Assembly: GCA_904420185.1 (NCBI GenBank)
Contig: CAJFUJ010000061.1
Coordinates: forward strand, 53,017-117,016
Origin: an uncultured Butyricicoccus sp.
GTDB taxonomy: Bacteria; Bacillota; Clostridia; Oscillospirales; Butyricicoccaceae
Direction of reading: 5' to 3'
Length of the DNA stretch: 64,000 bases
Part shown: positions 35,714 through 44,453 of the stretch, piece after piece
How positions within the stretch are numbered: position 1 is the stretch's first letter
How the letters are laid out: each line of letters opens with the position of its first letter
Made by a program: the position numbers and the translations under genes
The notes under the pieces: generated by a model
Told to the model about the DNA's origin: nothing
Seen by the model: only the letters and a program-made list of their open reading frames with translations
Database searches by the model: none

Positions 35714-37075
35714 TTATTCGATGCGCTGCATTGCCTTCCGGAATTGGAAGGAAAAAAGGATGGCGGTAAAGGACACAGCGATAAAATCGGCCACCGGTTC
35801 GGCCAAATAGACGGCCATGGTCTGATGATTGGGCAACAGCACCGGCAGGAGATAGATCAGCGGGATCAGCAGCACAAATTTTCGCATTACAGCGACCGCA
35901 ATCGAGGCTTTGGCGTTGCCGAGCGAGGTGAAGGTCATCTGGCAAGCGATCTGGATGCCAAACAGCAGCATACAGGCCATATAGATCCGCAGCGCCGATT
36001 GGGTGAAATCGAGCAGCTCTGGGTCAGACGTGAACAACATGGCAAAAAGCTGTGGGAATAATAGGACACAGGCCCACAAAACCACCGCGTAGACCATACT
36101 GCTCTTGAGCAGCAGGCGGAAGGTGGCGCGGATGCGGTCCGGGTTGCGTGCGCCGAAATTGTAGCTGATAATGGGCTGGGCGCCCTGCCCTAAGCCTTGC
36201 AGCGGCAGCATGGCAAACTGCATCACGCTAGTCAGGATGGTCATCGCCCCCACTGCAAGGTCACCGCCATAGCGCAACAGCGAAGCGTTGAAGCAGACCG
36301 AAATGACGCTCTCGCTGGCCTGCATGATGAAGGTGGACAACCCGAGTGCCAGGCACGGCAACAGCACGCGCGGCGTAGGAATCAGATTTTCCCGGCGGAT
36401 TTTGAGATGGGTTTTCTCACCGAATAGGAAAGCCAGCACCCAGGCGCACGACAGGGCCTGCGACAGAATGGTGGCAAGCGCCGCACCGCGCACGCCCATG
36501 GAAAAGCCGAAGATAAAGATGGGGTCCAAAATGATATTGGCCACCGCGCCGATCACCACCGACAGCATCCCGGTTTTGGCAAAGCCCTGCGCTGTGATGA
36601 AGGCGTTCATGCCCAGCGTGAGCTGGACAAAAATGGTCCCGATTGCGTAGATATTCATATAGTCTACGCCATATTGGATGGTGTTTGCGCTGGCGCCGAA
36701 GGCGAGTAGGAAATCGCGGTTCCACAGCAAAAGCGCGGCCGTGAGCACAAGGGAGATGGCAATCTGCGCGGTAAAACAGGCGCCAATGGTCTTTTCGGCC
36801 AATTCGTGGTCGCCCTTGCCCATGAAGATAGAAGCGCGGGGTGCGCCGCCGTATCCCACAAAGGCCGCAAACGCCGACACGATCAGAATGAGCGGCATAC
36901 ACACGCCCACGCCGGTCAGTGCAAGCGCGCCGGTTTCCGGGATGTGTCCGATATAAATGCGATCCACAATGTTATACAGCATGTTGATGAGCTGTGCCGC
37001 CACGGTGGGCAACGCCAGCCGCCGTAATAATTTGCCGACCGGTTCAGTACCGAGGAAATCGTTTTCTTCATGCAT
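35714..37075 (-). CDS. MATE-family multidrug efflux transporter
   Basis: A 453-residue transporter with 12 hydrophobic helices. Helix 1 is LALPTVAAQLINMLYNIVDRIYIGH, the classic MATE opening, with a matching second half (ALGLSTFIMQASESVISVCFNASL). MATE pumps export drugs or metabolites using proton or sodium gradients. The start at 37075 overlaps the marR stop by 8 bp and has GAGAGGAG upstream. It forms an operon with MarR, so ligand-induced derepression is likely. Confidence 0.93.
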   Translation of the reverse strand: MHEENDFLGTEPVGKLLRRLALPTVAAQLINMLYNIVDRIYIGHIPETGALALTGVGVCMPLILIVSAFAAFVGYGGAPRASIFMGKGDHELAEKTIGACFTAQIAISLVLTAALLLWNRDFLLAFGASANTIQYGVDYMNIYAIGTIFVQLTLGMNAFITAQGFAKTGMLSVVIGAVANIILDPIFIFGFSMGVRGAALATILSQALSCAWVLAFLFGEKTHLKIRRENLIPTPRVLLPCLALGLSTFIMQASESVISVCFNASLLRYGGDLAVGAMTILTSVMQFAMLPLQGLGQGAQPIISYNFGARNPDRIRATFRLLLKSSMVYAVVLWACVLLFPQLFAMLFTSDPELLDFTQSALRIYMACMLLFGIQIACQMTFTSLGNAKASIAVAVMRKFVLLIPLIYLLPVLLPNHQTMAVYLAEPVADFIAVSFTAILFSFQFRKAMQRIE

Positions 37076-37520
37076 GGTTCTTTCTCCTCTCAATTGCCGT
37101 TTCAGTATTTTGTAGGATGCGCAAATTGGTCTGGAAAAACAACGAAAGCTCCTGCGCTGAGATGCCGGCAAAAATCGTGTCACGTAAATCGGAAAACAGG
37201 GCATCCATAGATTGGACAATCGGTTCCGCAGCTGGTGTGAGTGAAAGATGGATGCGGCGGCGGTCCAGCCCGTCCTGCGCCCGCACCAGCAGCGACTTTT
37301 GGAACAGGCTTTGCACCGCCTGGGACACATTGCCCTTGGGCAGATTGCGCAGCTCCACGATGTCGGCCGCAGTGTCTTTGCCCGGATTGTTGTGCAGAAA
37401 GCTTATCACCTTGGCTTCGATCAGCGTGAGATGGTATGTACGGCAGATCTCTTTGAGCATGCTTTCATGCAGCTGATTGATCTGCTGAATGCTAGTAAGA
37501 AATTGCGTGATATGGGTCAT
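37068..37520 (-). CDS. MarR-family transcriptional regulator
   Basis: A 150-residue winged-helix repressor type. It shows LTLIEAKVISFLHNNPGKDTAA, the recognition helix LPKGNVSQAVQSL and the wing DGLDRRRIHLSLT. MarR proteins bind as dimers near their own promoters and respond to small phenolic or drug-like ligands. The start at 37520 has AGGAGG upstream. It precedes and overlaps the MATE gene. The inverted repeat GTTCT-AAAT-AGAAC at 37552-37565 upstream is a likely operator. Confidence 0.9.
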   Translation of the reverse strand: MTHITQFLTSIQQINQLHESMLKEICRTYHLTLIEAKVISFLHNNPGKDTAADIVELRNLPKGNVSQAVQSLFQKSLLVRAQDGLDRRRIHLSLTPAAEPIVQSMDALFSDLRDTIFAGISAQELSLFFQTNLRILQNTETAIERRKNHA

Positions 37521-37551
37521 ACTTTCCTCCTGAAATATTCTTTTTAAAACA

Positions 37552-37565
37552 GTTCTAAATAGAAC
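37552..37565 (-). promoter_or_regulatory. Candidate MarR operator
   Basis: Inverted repeat GTTCT and AGAAC separated by 4 bp, 32 bp upstream of the marR start. The wider 37521-37862 spacer is AT-rich and otherwise empty. Confidence 0.5.
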
Positions 37566-37862
37566 ATTTATAAATAGTATACGCCAAAATCCAGCTTTGT
37601 CAAGCGGATGTGCAGCGGTTTGTCCGCCCGGGTGTAAAATACGATATATGCAGCAATCCACATAAATATTTTCTGCAAACTGTAAAGCAATCTATATAAT
37701 TCGGATGAATTTTTCGAAATTTTTACCTGGATTTTATGAATTTTTTACAAACCCATGGTATCTTAATAAAAAACGTAGGAATTCTATGATTCCACGGAAA
37801 ACAATCCAGCACACCCCTCAAACGCCCCCGGCATATGAAAATTTGAAAAGGAGTTTTGGGAG

Positions 37863-38495
37863 ATGAAAAAGGATTATTTGAAGGGTTTCGCATTGGGTGC
37901 GGCACTGACTTGCGCTGTGGTAGGTTTTACCTTTTCTGCATCAGCGGATCGCAGCATCCAGATCAACGACAACATCGCGGTGCGCATTAATGACGCCAAT
38001 TTTACGCCCCGCGACCCGAATGGGCAGGTGGTTGAGGTATTTACCTACAACGGCACCACCTATGCGCCTATCCGTGCCATCTGTGAAGCCTTTAACCTCA
38101 ATGTGCAGTATGACAGCGCCAATCGCACTGCATTGATCACCAGCCAGGGCGCCAATACCAATTACATCACCGCGCAGCAGGCCCAGCAGGCTGCACTCAC
38201 ACATGCGGGCGTCAGCGCACCGACCGGCATGGAATGTGAACGCGAGTGGGATGACGGACGCGCGTTTTATGAAATCGAATTTTATAGCGGCGGCCGCGAA
38301 TATGAGTATAAGGTCGATGCACTGACCGGCAGCGTCCTGTCCTCGTCGGGGTCGGGCGGCTATGACGATGACTACTACGACGATGACTACGATGATCGTT
38401 ACGACGATCCCTATGATGACGATTACGACGATCGTTATGATGACGATGATGACGACCGTTACGACGACGATTACGATGATCGCTACGACGATTGA
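37863..38495 (+). CDS. Secreted PepSY-type protein with Asp/Tyr/Arg-rich tail
   Basis: A 210-residue exported protein: signal peptide (MKKDYLKGFALGAALTCAVV, ending near SASA), a copper-amine-oxidase-N-like stalk (IAVRINDANFTPRD, GTTYAPIRAICEAFNLNVQY), a PepSY-like domain (AQQAALTHAGVSAPTGM, YEIEFYSGGREYEYKVDALT) and a low-complexity tail from about residue 162 made of DDYDDRYDD-type units. The tail is highly acidic with Tyr and Arg and may bind calcium or other cations. The ribosome site is AAAAGGAG. No neighbour points to a pathway. Confidence 0.8.
   Translation: MKKDYLKGFALGAALTCAVVGFTFSASADRSIQINDNIAVRINDANFTPRDPNGQVVEVFTYNGTTYAPIRAICEAFNLNVQYDSANRTALITSQGANTNYITAQQAQQAALTHAGVSAPTGMECEREWDDGRAFYEIEFYSGGREYEYKVDALTGSVLSSSGSGGYDDDYYDDDYDDRYDDPYDDDYDDRYDDDDDDRYDDDYDDRYDD
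38355..38495 (+). repeat. GAY-rich tandem repeat encoding the acidic tail
   Basis: An imperfect 3-, 9- and 24-bp pattern of GAC/GAT/TAC/CGT codons with many synonymous changes. The codon variation suggests the peptide composition is selected, not the DNA. Confidence 0.75.
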
Positions 38496-38528
38496 CCGCC
38501 GTATGAACCCAATGCGATAGCAGAAACC

Positions 38529-38570
38529 GGGACCCTTACAAGGATTTTTCCTCAAAGGGTCCCTTCCCTT
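38529..38570. terminator. Terminator between PepSY-type gene and second NSS gene
   Basis: GGGACCCTT (38529-38537) pairs with AAGGGTCCC (38555-38563), followed by TTCCCTTTT. The loop is 17 nt. Confidence 0.65.
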
Positions 38571-38575
38571 TTGCC

Positions 38576-39913
38576 CTAGCCGATGCCGCCTGGCGTCAAA
38601 ATCCCCAGGATGCACACGGCGAGCGTCAAACCGCAGAATACATAACGGGTCATGGGCTCGAGCCACCGGCCGACCGGCCGCATCCGGCCCTTTTGCACCT
38701 GCTCACGCACAAATTTTTGCCCGTACACCCAGTAAAACAGGATGCCGGCCAGCCCGGCGCCGAGTGGGCACACATAGATGGACACAAAATCCATCCAACC
38801 TTCCACGATGCCCTGGATGAGCAGCGCCGCGGCCGCACTGCACGCTCCAAGCACCAGCACAGCAGGCAACCGGCGCATCCCCCATTTTTCTTGCAGCGTG
38901 GCGATGGGTGCTTCGTATAGGTTGACCAAAGAGGTGATCCCTGCTAGAAATACGCCGGCAAAAAAGACGGCCGCAAGCACCGGCCCGCCCTGCATGGACT
39001 GGAATAGATAGGGCAGATAGATGAACATCAGCCCAGGCCCGCCTGCATCGAGTGGGCCGCCCAATGCAGCCATGGCCGGGATCATCACCAGGGCGGATAG
39101 GATGGCGGCCAATGCGCCGGACAGCGCCACTTTCCAGGCGATGCCAATCACATCCTCCCCTTCGTGCAGGTAGGAGCCGTAGATCAGCGTGCCGCTCCCG
39201 GCCAGCGAAAGCGAAAAAAAGGCCTGCCCCAGCGCATATACCCAGGTTTCTGGCTGTGCAAGCGCCGCAGGATCGATGTGGAACAGATACCGATACCCCA
39301 TTTCTGCGCCGGGCTGGAAGGCCATATAGAGGGCAAGCCCCAAAAATAGCAGAAAGAACAGCGGCATCATGACCTTGTTCGCGGTTTCAATGCCCGCTGA
39401 AATGCCGAGTGCCAGAATGGCGAAGGCCAGTGCCAGGCCGAGCAAGATGCATGCATTGTTGCCAAACGCCGATGCAACCGACCGAAATGCAGCAGAAAAC
39501 CCGTCCACCCCCTGGGGCGCGAGTGCGCTGCCCGTCCAGCAGGCCAGCAGATAGCGCACAATCCAGCCCATCACCACCGAATACCCAATGGCAAGCGCCC
39601 AGGAACCGAGCACAGGCAGCATCCCCAGAGCGGCGCCCAGCCGCGGGCTTTTGCCGCGCGCAGCTAAGGCCATGGAAAATGCGCCCATTGGGCCGGTGCG
39701 GGCCGCGCGGCCAAAGGCAAGCTCGCCCACAACACCGGTGAAGCCCAAGATACCTACAAATAGGAGATAAGCTAGCAAAAATGCGCCTCCGCCAAATTGA
39801 CAGACCCGGATAGGGAACATCCAGATGTTTCCCATCCCTACGGCCGAACCGATGCAGGCCAAAAGAAACCCCAAGCGGCTGCCAAAGGCTTCGCGTGCAG
39901 TGGTGGTTTGCAA
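38576..39913 (-). CDS. Sodium:neurotransmitter symporter (NSS) family transporter, second copy
   Basis: A 445-residue paralog of the transporter at 34292. The helix-1 signature is FGSRLGFLLACIGSAVGMGN, with AFFSLSLAGSGTLIYGSY in helix 6. The start is a TTG at 39913, with AGGAGGGAGG upstream; the longer frame begins in an AT-rich leader and lacks a ribosome site. The substrate is unknown. It is not adjacent to any catabolic gene. Confidence 0.88.
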   Translation of the reverse strand: MQTTTAREAFGSRLGFLLACIGSAVGMGNIWMFPIRVCQFGGGAFLLAYLLFVGILGFTGVVGELAFGRAARTGPMGAFSMALAARGKSPRLGAALGMLPVLGSWALAIGYSVVMGWIVRYLLACWTGSALAPQGVDGFSAAFRSVASAFGNNACILLGLALAFAILALGISAGIETANKVMMPLFFLLFLGLALYMAFQPGAEMGYRYLFHIDPAALAQPETWVYALGQAFFSLSLAGSGTLIYGSYLHEGEDVIGIAWKVALSGALAAILSALVMIPAMAALGGPLDAGGPGLMFIYLPYLFQSMQGGPVLAAVFFAGVFLAGITSLVNLYEAPIATLQEKWGMRRLPAVLVLGACSAAAALLIQGIVEGWMDFVSIYVCPLGAGLAGILFYWVYGQKFVREQVQKGRMRPVGRWLEPMTRYVFCGLTLAVCILGILTPGGIG

Positions 39914-40314
39914 AATATGAGCCCTCCCTCCTAGCCGGTTCAGACCGGTGCTTTTGCAGAGCAGATAGAACCGCAAGAAAACGAAAAAATATATAAAACA
40001 TAAAGACTGTTTAAAATTTGGGAGACTACCACAAAACAGGCAACAAAAACACAGTGAAAGAAAAAACGGAATAAAATACATAAAACCAGCTTTTATGATG
40101 AAAAATCAGAAAATACTGCATAGTTTCATCAATAAATACCCAATAATACGCCGTGACTCACCAAAAGTATAAGTGAAGGCAAAGCAAAACATACAAAAAA
40201 ATTTTTGCTAGAGCCATCATTTTAACAAGATTATGTATTGCTATTTAAAGAACTTTGGTGCATACTATGTGTAGAAAAACAAATGCAAATCCATGATAGA
40301 AAGGATAGAGTGAA
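39914..40314. other. AT-rich intergenic region, no gene seen
   Basis: About 400 bp of AT-rich sequence between the divergent second NSS gene and the 30-residue ORF. I see no gene or clear hairpin. TACTAT near 40264 may be a -10 for the small ORF, with a poor -35 match (TTGCTA) 19 bp upstream. Confidence 0.6.
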
Positions 40315-40407
40315 ATGAAACTTTTTGAGAACCTGAAGAACTCCTTCTCCTGGAAGGAAGCTGAAAAGAAGCACCTGAAGGACCTGCGCCGCTACGACTA
40401 CCGCTAA
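40315..40407 (+). CDS. 30-residue basic amphipathic small protein, unknown
   Basis: A complete 30-codon ORF: it begins MKLFENLKNSFSW and ends KHLKDLRRYDYR. It has the ribosome site AAAGGAT 7-8 nt upstream, GC-rich synonymous choices (CTG, AAG, CGC, GAC) unlike the AT-rich spacer around it, and its own terminator at 40449-40484. It is predicted helical, basic and amphipathic with no signal or membrane segment. The codon bias and the gene-like flanks support a real gene. I recognise no family. Confidence 0.6.
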   Translation: MKLFENLKNSFSWKEAEKKHLKDLRRYDYR

Positions 40408-40448
40408 AACACACGCATAGACCGGATCCCACAAGCCCATAGAAATGC

Positions 40449-40484
40449 GCCCTGGCACTCTTGATCGACTTGCCAGGGCTTTTT
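40449..40484 (+). terminator. Terminator of the 30-residue ORF
   Basis: GCCCTGGCA (40449-40457) pairs with TGCCAGGGC (40471-40479), followed by TTTTTC. Confidence 0.85.
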
Positions 40485-40536
40485 CTTTATAAATTTTAAC
40501 AAATTTGATCTGTGATGCGATTTGCGGTGGCCCTGT

Positions 40537-41352
40537 TTAGGCCTGCTTTAAGACCCATTCGATGGCCTGTGCGGCTCCATCATGCGCATTGTCAGCGGTT
40601 ACATACCGGCTGCGCGCCTTAACGTCGTCCCGGGCGTTGCCCATGGCGATGGGCAGGCCGACGGCAGACAGCATCTCCAGGTCGTTTTCACTGTCCCCGA
40701 TGGCGGCGCAGCGGCTGGGCTCGACCCCGTACAGGCGGCAGAGCATGGACAGTGCAACCCCCTTGTCTGCGGCCGGGGAAACCAACTCGACGTTGTCGCT
40801 GGCTGAGCTCATAATGCGGATGCCCGGTATGCGGGAGAGTACTTGGCGGGTGTGTGCAATCAGACTGGTATCTAGGCTGCGCGAAAAGATCTTGTCCACC
40901 ATCACCCGGCCTTCGGCGATCCATTCAGCGACCGACGGTACCACCCGTTTGTTTTCTGTATACCCTTCGTTGGACTTATATTGCCCAAAAGAAAGCGCGT
41001 CATAAGGGGTGATGAGCAGGCTTTCGGCCACATAGACCATGGTTGAAAGGCCGATACGTTCAAGCGCGGCTGCCGCGCGGACCGAAGTTTCCCACGGCAT
41101 GGACAGCCGCATGAAGCAACGCTTCTCGCGCAGGCTGGATAGCGTCGCCCCACCCGAGGTGACCATATAGTCGTCTACACCCAGCTGATGGGCAAATTCA
41201 GCCGCCTCGCCGCAGATTCGCCCGGTAGATACAACCACCCGCACCCCGCGCTTGCGTGCCGTTTGGACGGCCGCTACCGTCGCGGGTGCGACTTGGTTGG
41301 ACGGATTGAGCGCGGTGCCATCCAGATCCAAGGCGATCAGTTCATAAGGCAT
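40537..41352 (-). CDS. Cof-type HAD-superfamily phosphatase
   Basis: A 271-residue hydrolase. Catalytic motifs: IALDLDGTALN near residue 6 (nucleophile and acid Asp), STGR near 43, the Lys of ADKGVAL near 195, and IGDSENDLEML near 216. The type IIB cap domain between motifs 2 and 3 defines the Cof subfamily, which removes phosphate from sugar phosphates or flavin-type substrates. Substrate unknown. The ribosome site is GGAGGGA. It follows the ArsC-like gene on the same strand, separated by a terminator. Confidence 0.92.
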   Translation of the reverse strand: MPYELIALDLDGTALNPSNQVAPATVAAVQTARKRGVRVVVSTGRICGEAAEFAHQLGVDDYMVTSGGATLSSLREKRCFMRLSMPWETSVRAAAALERIGLSTMVYVAESLLITPYDALSFGQYKSNEGYTENKRVVPSVAEWIAEGRVMVDKIFSRSLDTSLIAHTRQVLSRIPGIRIMSSASDNVELVSPAADKGVALSMLCRLYGVEPSRCAAIGDSENDLEMLSAVGLPIAMGNARDDVKARSRYVTADNAHDGAAQAIEWVLKQA

Positions 41353-41380
41353 GGGAGTCCCTCCTTTTTCGGAAAAAAAT

Positions 41381-41397
41381 AGGCCCTATACGGGCCT
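41381..41397 (-). terminator. Terminator between ArsC-like and HAD genes
   Basis: On the minus strand AGGCCC (41397-41392) pairs with GGGCCT (41386-41381), followed by T at 41379-41373. Confidence 0.7.
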
Positions 41398-41400
41398 TTT

Positions 41401-41754
41401 TTAGATGAGCTTTGCTTCCCACTCGGCCTCTTTAAAGCCGACGAGAATGGTATCGCCATCGACAAGGATGGGGCGTTTGACCAGCATCCCATCCGTCGCG
41501 AGCAGGGCGAGCTGCTCCTCCTCGGTCATGACGGGCAGTTTGCGGGACAGATCCATCGAGCGGTAAAGCTGCCCCGACGTGTTAAAGAACCGTTTCAGCG
41601 GCAGGCCGCTTTGCTTTTGCCAACTGCGCAGCTCGTCCGCTGTAGGATTTTGCTCCTTGATCGGGCGGAGTGTATAGGAGACACTGTGCGCATCCAGCCA
41701 TTTTTGCGCCTTTTTACAGGTTGAACATTTTTCATAGCAGATAAACAGAGCCAT
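41401..41754 (-). CDS. ArsC/Spx-family protein with CxxC motif
   Basis: A 117-residue thioredoxin-fold protein: FICYEKCSTCKKAQKWL with CxxC at residues 10-13, then LKRFFNTSGQLYR, KLPVMTEEE and VKRPILVDGDTILVGF with the conserved Arg-Pro. It belongs to the ArsC/Spx superfamily (YffB/ArsC-like branch). The role could be a redox regulator or reductase. It is about 32 bp after the SGNH-like gene, which may make it part of that transcript. Compare the single-Cys relative at 15482. Confidence 0.85.
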   Translation of the reverse strand: MALFICYEKCSTCKKAQKWLDAHSVSYTLRPIKEQNPTADELRSWQKQSGLPLKRFFNTSGQLYRSMDLSRKLPVMTEEEQLALLATDGMLVKRPILVDGDTILVGFKEAEWEAKLI

Positions 41755-41786
41755 TGTAAAACCTTCCTTTCAGAATTCGGGGATGT

Positions 41787-42869
41787 TTATGTTTGGTCCT
41801 CCGCGGCCTGGGTGGTTGTCCCTTCGACCGGGTTGGCGATGGCCTCCTCCACGTCGGCCAGATAGGCGGTGTAGGCGTCCTGCCATGCGCTGTCCTCGGC
41901 ATCGCGCGTGAGATCGGGGTATCGCTCGACCATCAGCTGGGCGAAATATTCACTGAACCGGGTAGACCCCACAATATCCATGTGGCGCTGGTCGAAGAAA
42001 TTTTCCCGTGCCGTGATGCCGATGGCAGTGTAATCATCCTCGCCGTTGAAATTGTCAAACGGCAGGCCGTATTCGGCGGCAATCTGGGCCACGGCGTTCA
42101 TTTTGGCCTGGTTTTCGGGCTCCAGGTTGCAGGGGGCCTTGACCAGCCAAAGTTCGATGTCATTTTCCGCACAAAGTTCGATGAATTCGCGCAGATACTG
42201 CGTATTTTTGTCGGTCAGCGGTTGTACACCGATATCGCCCGACAGGTCAAAGCGGTCGATGGGGTCACCGCCCTGCTTGGGCGGCAACAGTACAAAGCCC
42301 TTATAGGGGTCGATGGCCTGTCTGCGCCGGAAGGTGAAATCCTCCTGGGTCAAACTGGGCCAGCGGGAATGGTACTTGACAAAGTTCAAAACCAGCGGGA
42401 AGCGCTCCCCCTCGGCGGCCGACACCTGCGCGAGTTGGATTTTGTCCAGGCTGAGTGGGATGTCGTCCATGAACGAACTGTTGGTGCTGTCTTCCATATA
42501 TTCGGTGTCCTCGGCCAGCATGTTGCATTCCAGGATCACCAGCTCAGGCGACTGGGTTTTCAGCGCTTCTTTGAGATAGGTCACGCTTGCCCACATCGGC
42601 TGCATCTGGGTGGCGAACACATAGCTTTTCACACCGGTTTCCGACCAGATTTCCAAAGGGGAAAACGAAGCGTAAGCATGCGAGGAACCGAAATACATCA
42701 CAGCAAATTCATCTTCGGGCTCATTATAAAACCCGGAGATCTTGTTGGTCATATCCCAGGGCTTTTCCAGTGACTTGCGGGCAAATACCTCTTGAATCGG
42801 GAAAAAAGTCAACACAAAGAGGACACAGAACAGCAGGCCCTGCAACAGGAACTTTTTGTTTTTGCTCAT
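41787..42869 (-). CDS. SGNH/DHHW-like exported esterase partner of MBOAT
   Basis: A 360-residue protein with an N-terminal membrane anchor (KFLLQGLLFCVLFVLTFFP) and an extracytoplasmic domain. Candidate SGNH residues are the Ser of YFGSSHAYASFSP near residue 62 and a C-terminal DxxH-type motif (FFDQRHMDIVG near 298). This layout matches AlgJ/DltD/PatB-type partners that move acyl groups with an MBOAT protein. It lies 15 bp after the MBOAT gene. The acceptor polymer is unknown. The Asp/Glu-rich tail ends TTTQAAEDQT. Confidence 0.75.
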   Translation of the reverse strand: MSKNKKFLLQGLLFCVLFVLTFFPIQEVFARKSLEKPWDMTNKISGFYNEPEDEFAVMYFGSSHAYASFSPLEIWSETGVKSYVFATQMQPMWASVTYLKEALKTQSPELVILECNMLAEDTEYMEDSTNSSFMDDIPLSLDKIQLAQVSAAEGERFPLVLNFVKYHSRWPSLTQEDFTFRRRQAIDPYKGFVLLPPKQGGDPIDRFDLSGDIGVQPLTDKNTQYLREFIELCAENDIELWLVKAPCNLEPENQAKMNAVAQIAAEYGLPFDNFNGEDDYTAIGITARENFFDQRHMDIVGSTRFSEYFAQLMVERYPDLTRDAEDSAWQDAYTAYLADVEEAIANPVEGTTTQAAEDQT

Positions 42870-42884
42870 GTGCGCACGCCCCTT

Positions 42885-44393
42885 TTAGAACTGGAAATAG
42901 ATGAAGGCCGAAGCGTCAAAGCCCGGACCGTATGCACCGAAAATCAGGATTACATACACGCTGACAAAATAGAAGATCCACCGCGGTACCACTGGCAACC
43001 GGGTGATCATGGGACGGATTGGCCGCTTTTCCTTGACGATGTCCACGACGATCAGCAGCAGAATGGACGCCATGGCCAGCCAGAACTCGGCCACGTCCAG
43101 CCCCAGTGTATACAGTCCCATCGACCCGTCGGTGCCAATGAGGAACAGCGACTGCGGCCACAGCTCGTCATGCACCCGCTGGATCATCGCGATACCGGTC
43201 ATAAACGACGGCGCGCGGAAGAATAACCAGGCGAAATCGATCAGGCAAAAGGTGAGCACAATGCGCAGCACCTTCCACGCCTTCCACTCGCGCCGGATGT
43301 GCAGCACACCTAGCACCTTGGTGCGGATGGGCTTGAGGATATCACCGATCACCTGATACAAGCCATTCAGGCCGCCCCAGGCAACATAGCTCCATTGGGC
43401 GCCGTGCCACAACCCAGAGACCAGAAAGACGACCAGCAGGTTAAAATACTTGCGCCATTTGCCCTTGCGGTTGCCGCCGAGCGGGATGTAAAGATAGTCC
43501 CGAAACCAAGTGGACAGCGAGATATGCCAGCGACGCCAAAAATCGGCGCACGAGGTGGCCAAATAGGGCTGGTGGAAGTTTTCCATCAGCGAGAACCCCA
43601 TGACTTGGGCCGCGCCAATGGCAATATTGGAATAACCGCCAAAGTCACAGTAGATCTGCACGGCAAACAATACCGTCGCCAAAATGATTGAAATGCCGGC
43701 CACTTCGCTCCAATGGCCGTAGACCTGGTTGACCAGCGCCGCGACCCGGTCAGCGATGACCACCTTCTGAAAGAACCCCCATAGCATGAGCAGCAGGCCG
43801 TCGCGCACGTTGTCCGGGTTAAAGTAATGGGGCTGGTTGACCTGCACGAGCAGGTTTTTGGAGCGCTCGATCGGTCCTGCTACCAGCTGCGGGAAAAAGG
43901 AGACGAACAGAGCGTATTTGAACAGGTTTTTTTCGGCATAGATATCGCCGCGATAGACGTCCATGGTGTAGCTGAGCGCCTGAAAGGTATAAAACGAGAT
44001 GCCAACCGGAAGCAACACGTCAAAGGTGGGCATTTCGATGGTGATATTCAAAAATCCGCCCAGCGCAATGACGTTTTGCGTAAAGAACCCCCAATATTTG
44101 AAGAAAATCAAAATGGCGAGATTCAAGATAAAACTGAGCGCAACCCACAACTTTTTGTTGCGGGCCGCACGGCGTTTGTCGGTTTTTTTGTTTTCTCGAT
44201 CGATCAGCAGGCCGCTTAAGTAGGTCAAAACCGTACTGGTTGCAATTAAGACCGCGTAGCGCGGATTCCAGCCCATATAAAAATAATAGCTGGTAACCAG
44301 CAGCCAAACCCAGCGTACACGCTGGGGAAAGGCGAAATAAAGCAGGGTGACAATCGGGAAAAAAATCAGAAAATGCAGCGAGTTAAAATTCAT
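42885..44393 (-). CDS. MBOAT-family membrane O-acyltransferase (AlgI/DltB-like)
   Basis: A 502-residue protein with about 12 helices and the AlgI-type signature: start NSLHFLIFFPIVTLLYFAFP, central YCDFGGYSNIAIG, and the catalytic His of VSGLWHGAQWSYVAWGG. These enzymes carry an acyl group across the membrane to modify a polysaccharide or teichoic acid. The adjacent SGNH-like gene makes a two-gene acylation module, as in algI/algJ. No polymer synthesis genes are nearby. The ribosome site lies before the start near 44396-44402. Confidence 0.92.
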   Translation of the reverse strand: MNFNSLHFLIFFPIVTLLYFAFPQRVRWVWLLVTSYYFYMGWNPRYAVLIATSTVLTYLSGLLIDRENKKTDKRRAARNKKLWVALSFILNLAILIFFKYWGFFTQNVIALGGFLNITIEMPTFDVLLPVGISFYTFQALSYTMDVYRGDIYAEKNLFKYALFVSFFPQLVAGPIERSKNLLVQVNQPHYFNPDNVRDGLLLMLWGFFQKVVIADRVAALVNQVYGHWSEVAGISIILATVLFAVQIYCDFGGYSNIAIGAAQVMGFSLMENFHQPYLATSCADFWRRWHISLSTWFRDYLYIPLGGNRKGKWRKYFNLLVVFLVSGLWHGAQWSYVAWGGLNGLYQVIGDILKPIRTKVLGVLHIRREWKAWKVLRIVLTFCLIDFAWLFFRAPSFMTGIAMIQRVHDELWPQSLFLIGTDGSMGLYTLGLDVAEFWLAMASILLLIVVDIVKEKRPIRPMITRLPVVPRWIFYFVSVYVILIFGAYGPGFDASAFIYFQF

Positions 44394-44453
44394 GTTGGGT
44401 CCTCGTCCATAGATTTTTAGCCGCTCGATCGGGCCTGGATGGCTGGTGTTTGT

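Noticed and set aside
37941..38666. A 241-residue leftward frame rich in Ile/Val
   Set aside because: It is the antisense of the Asp/Tyr-rich tail gene; the isoleucine and valine runs mirror GAY/TAY codons.
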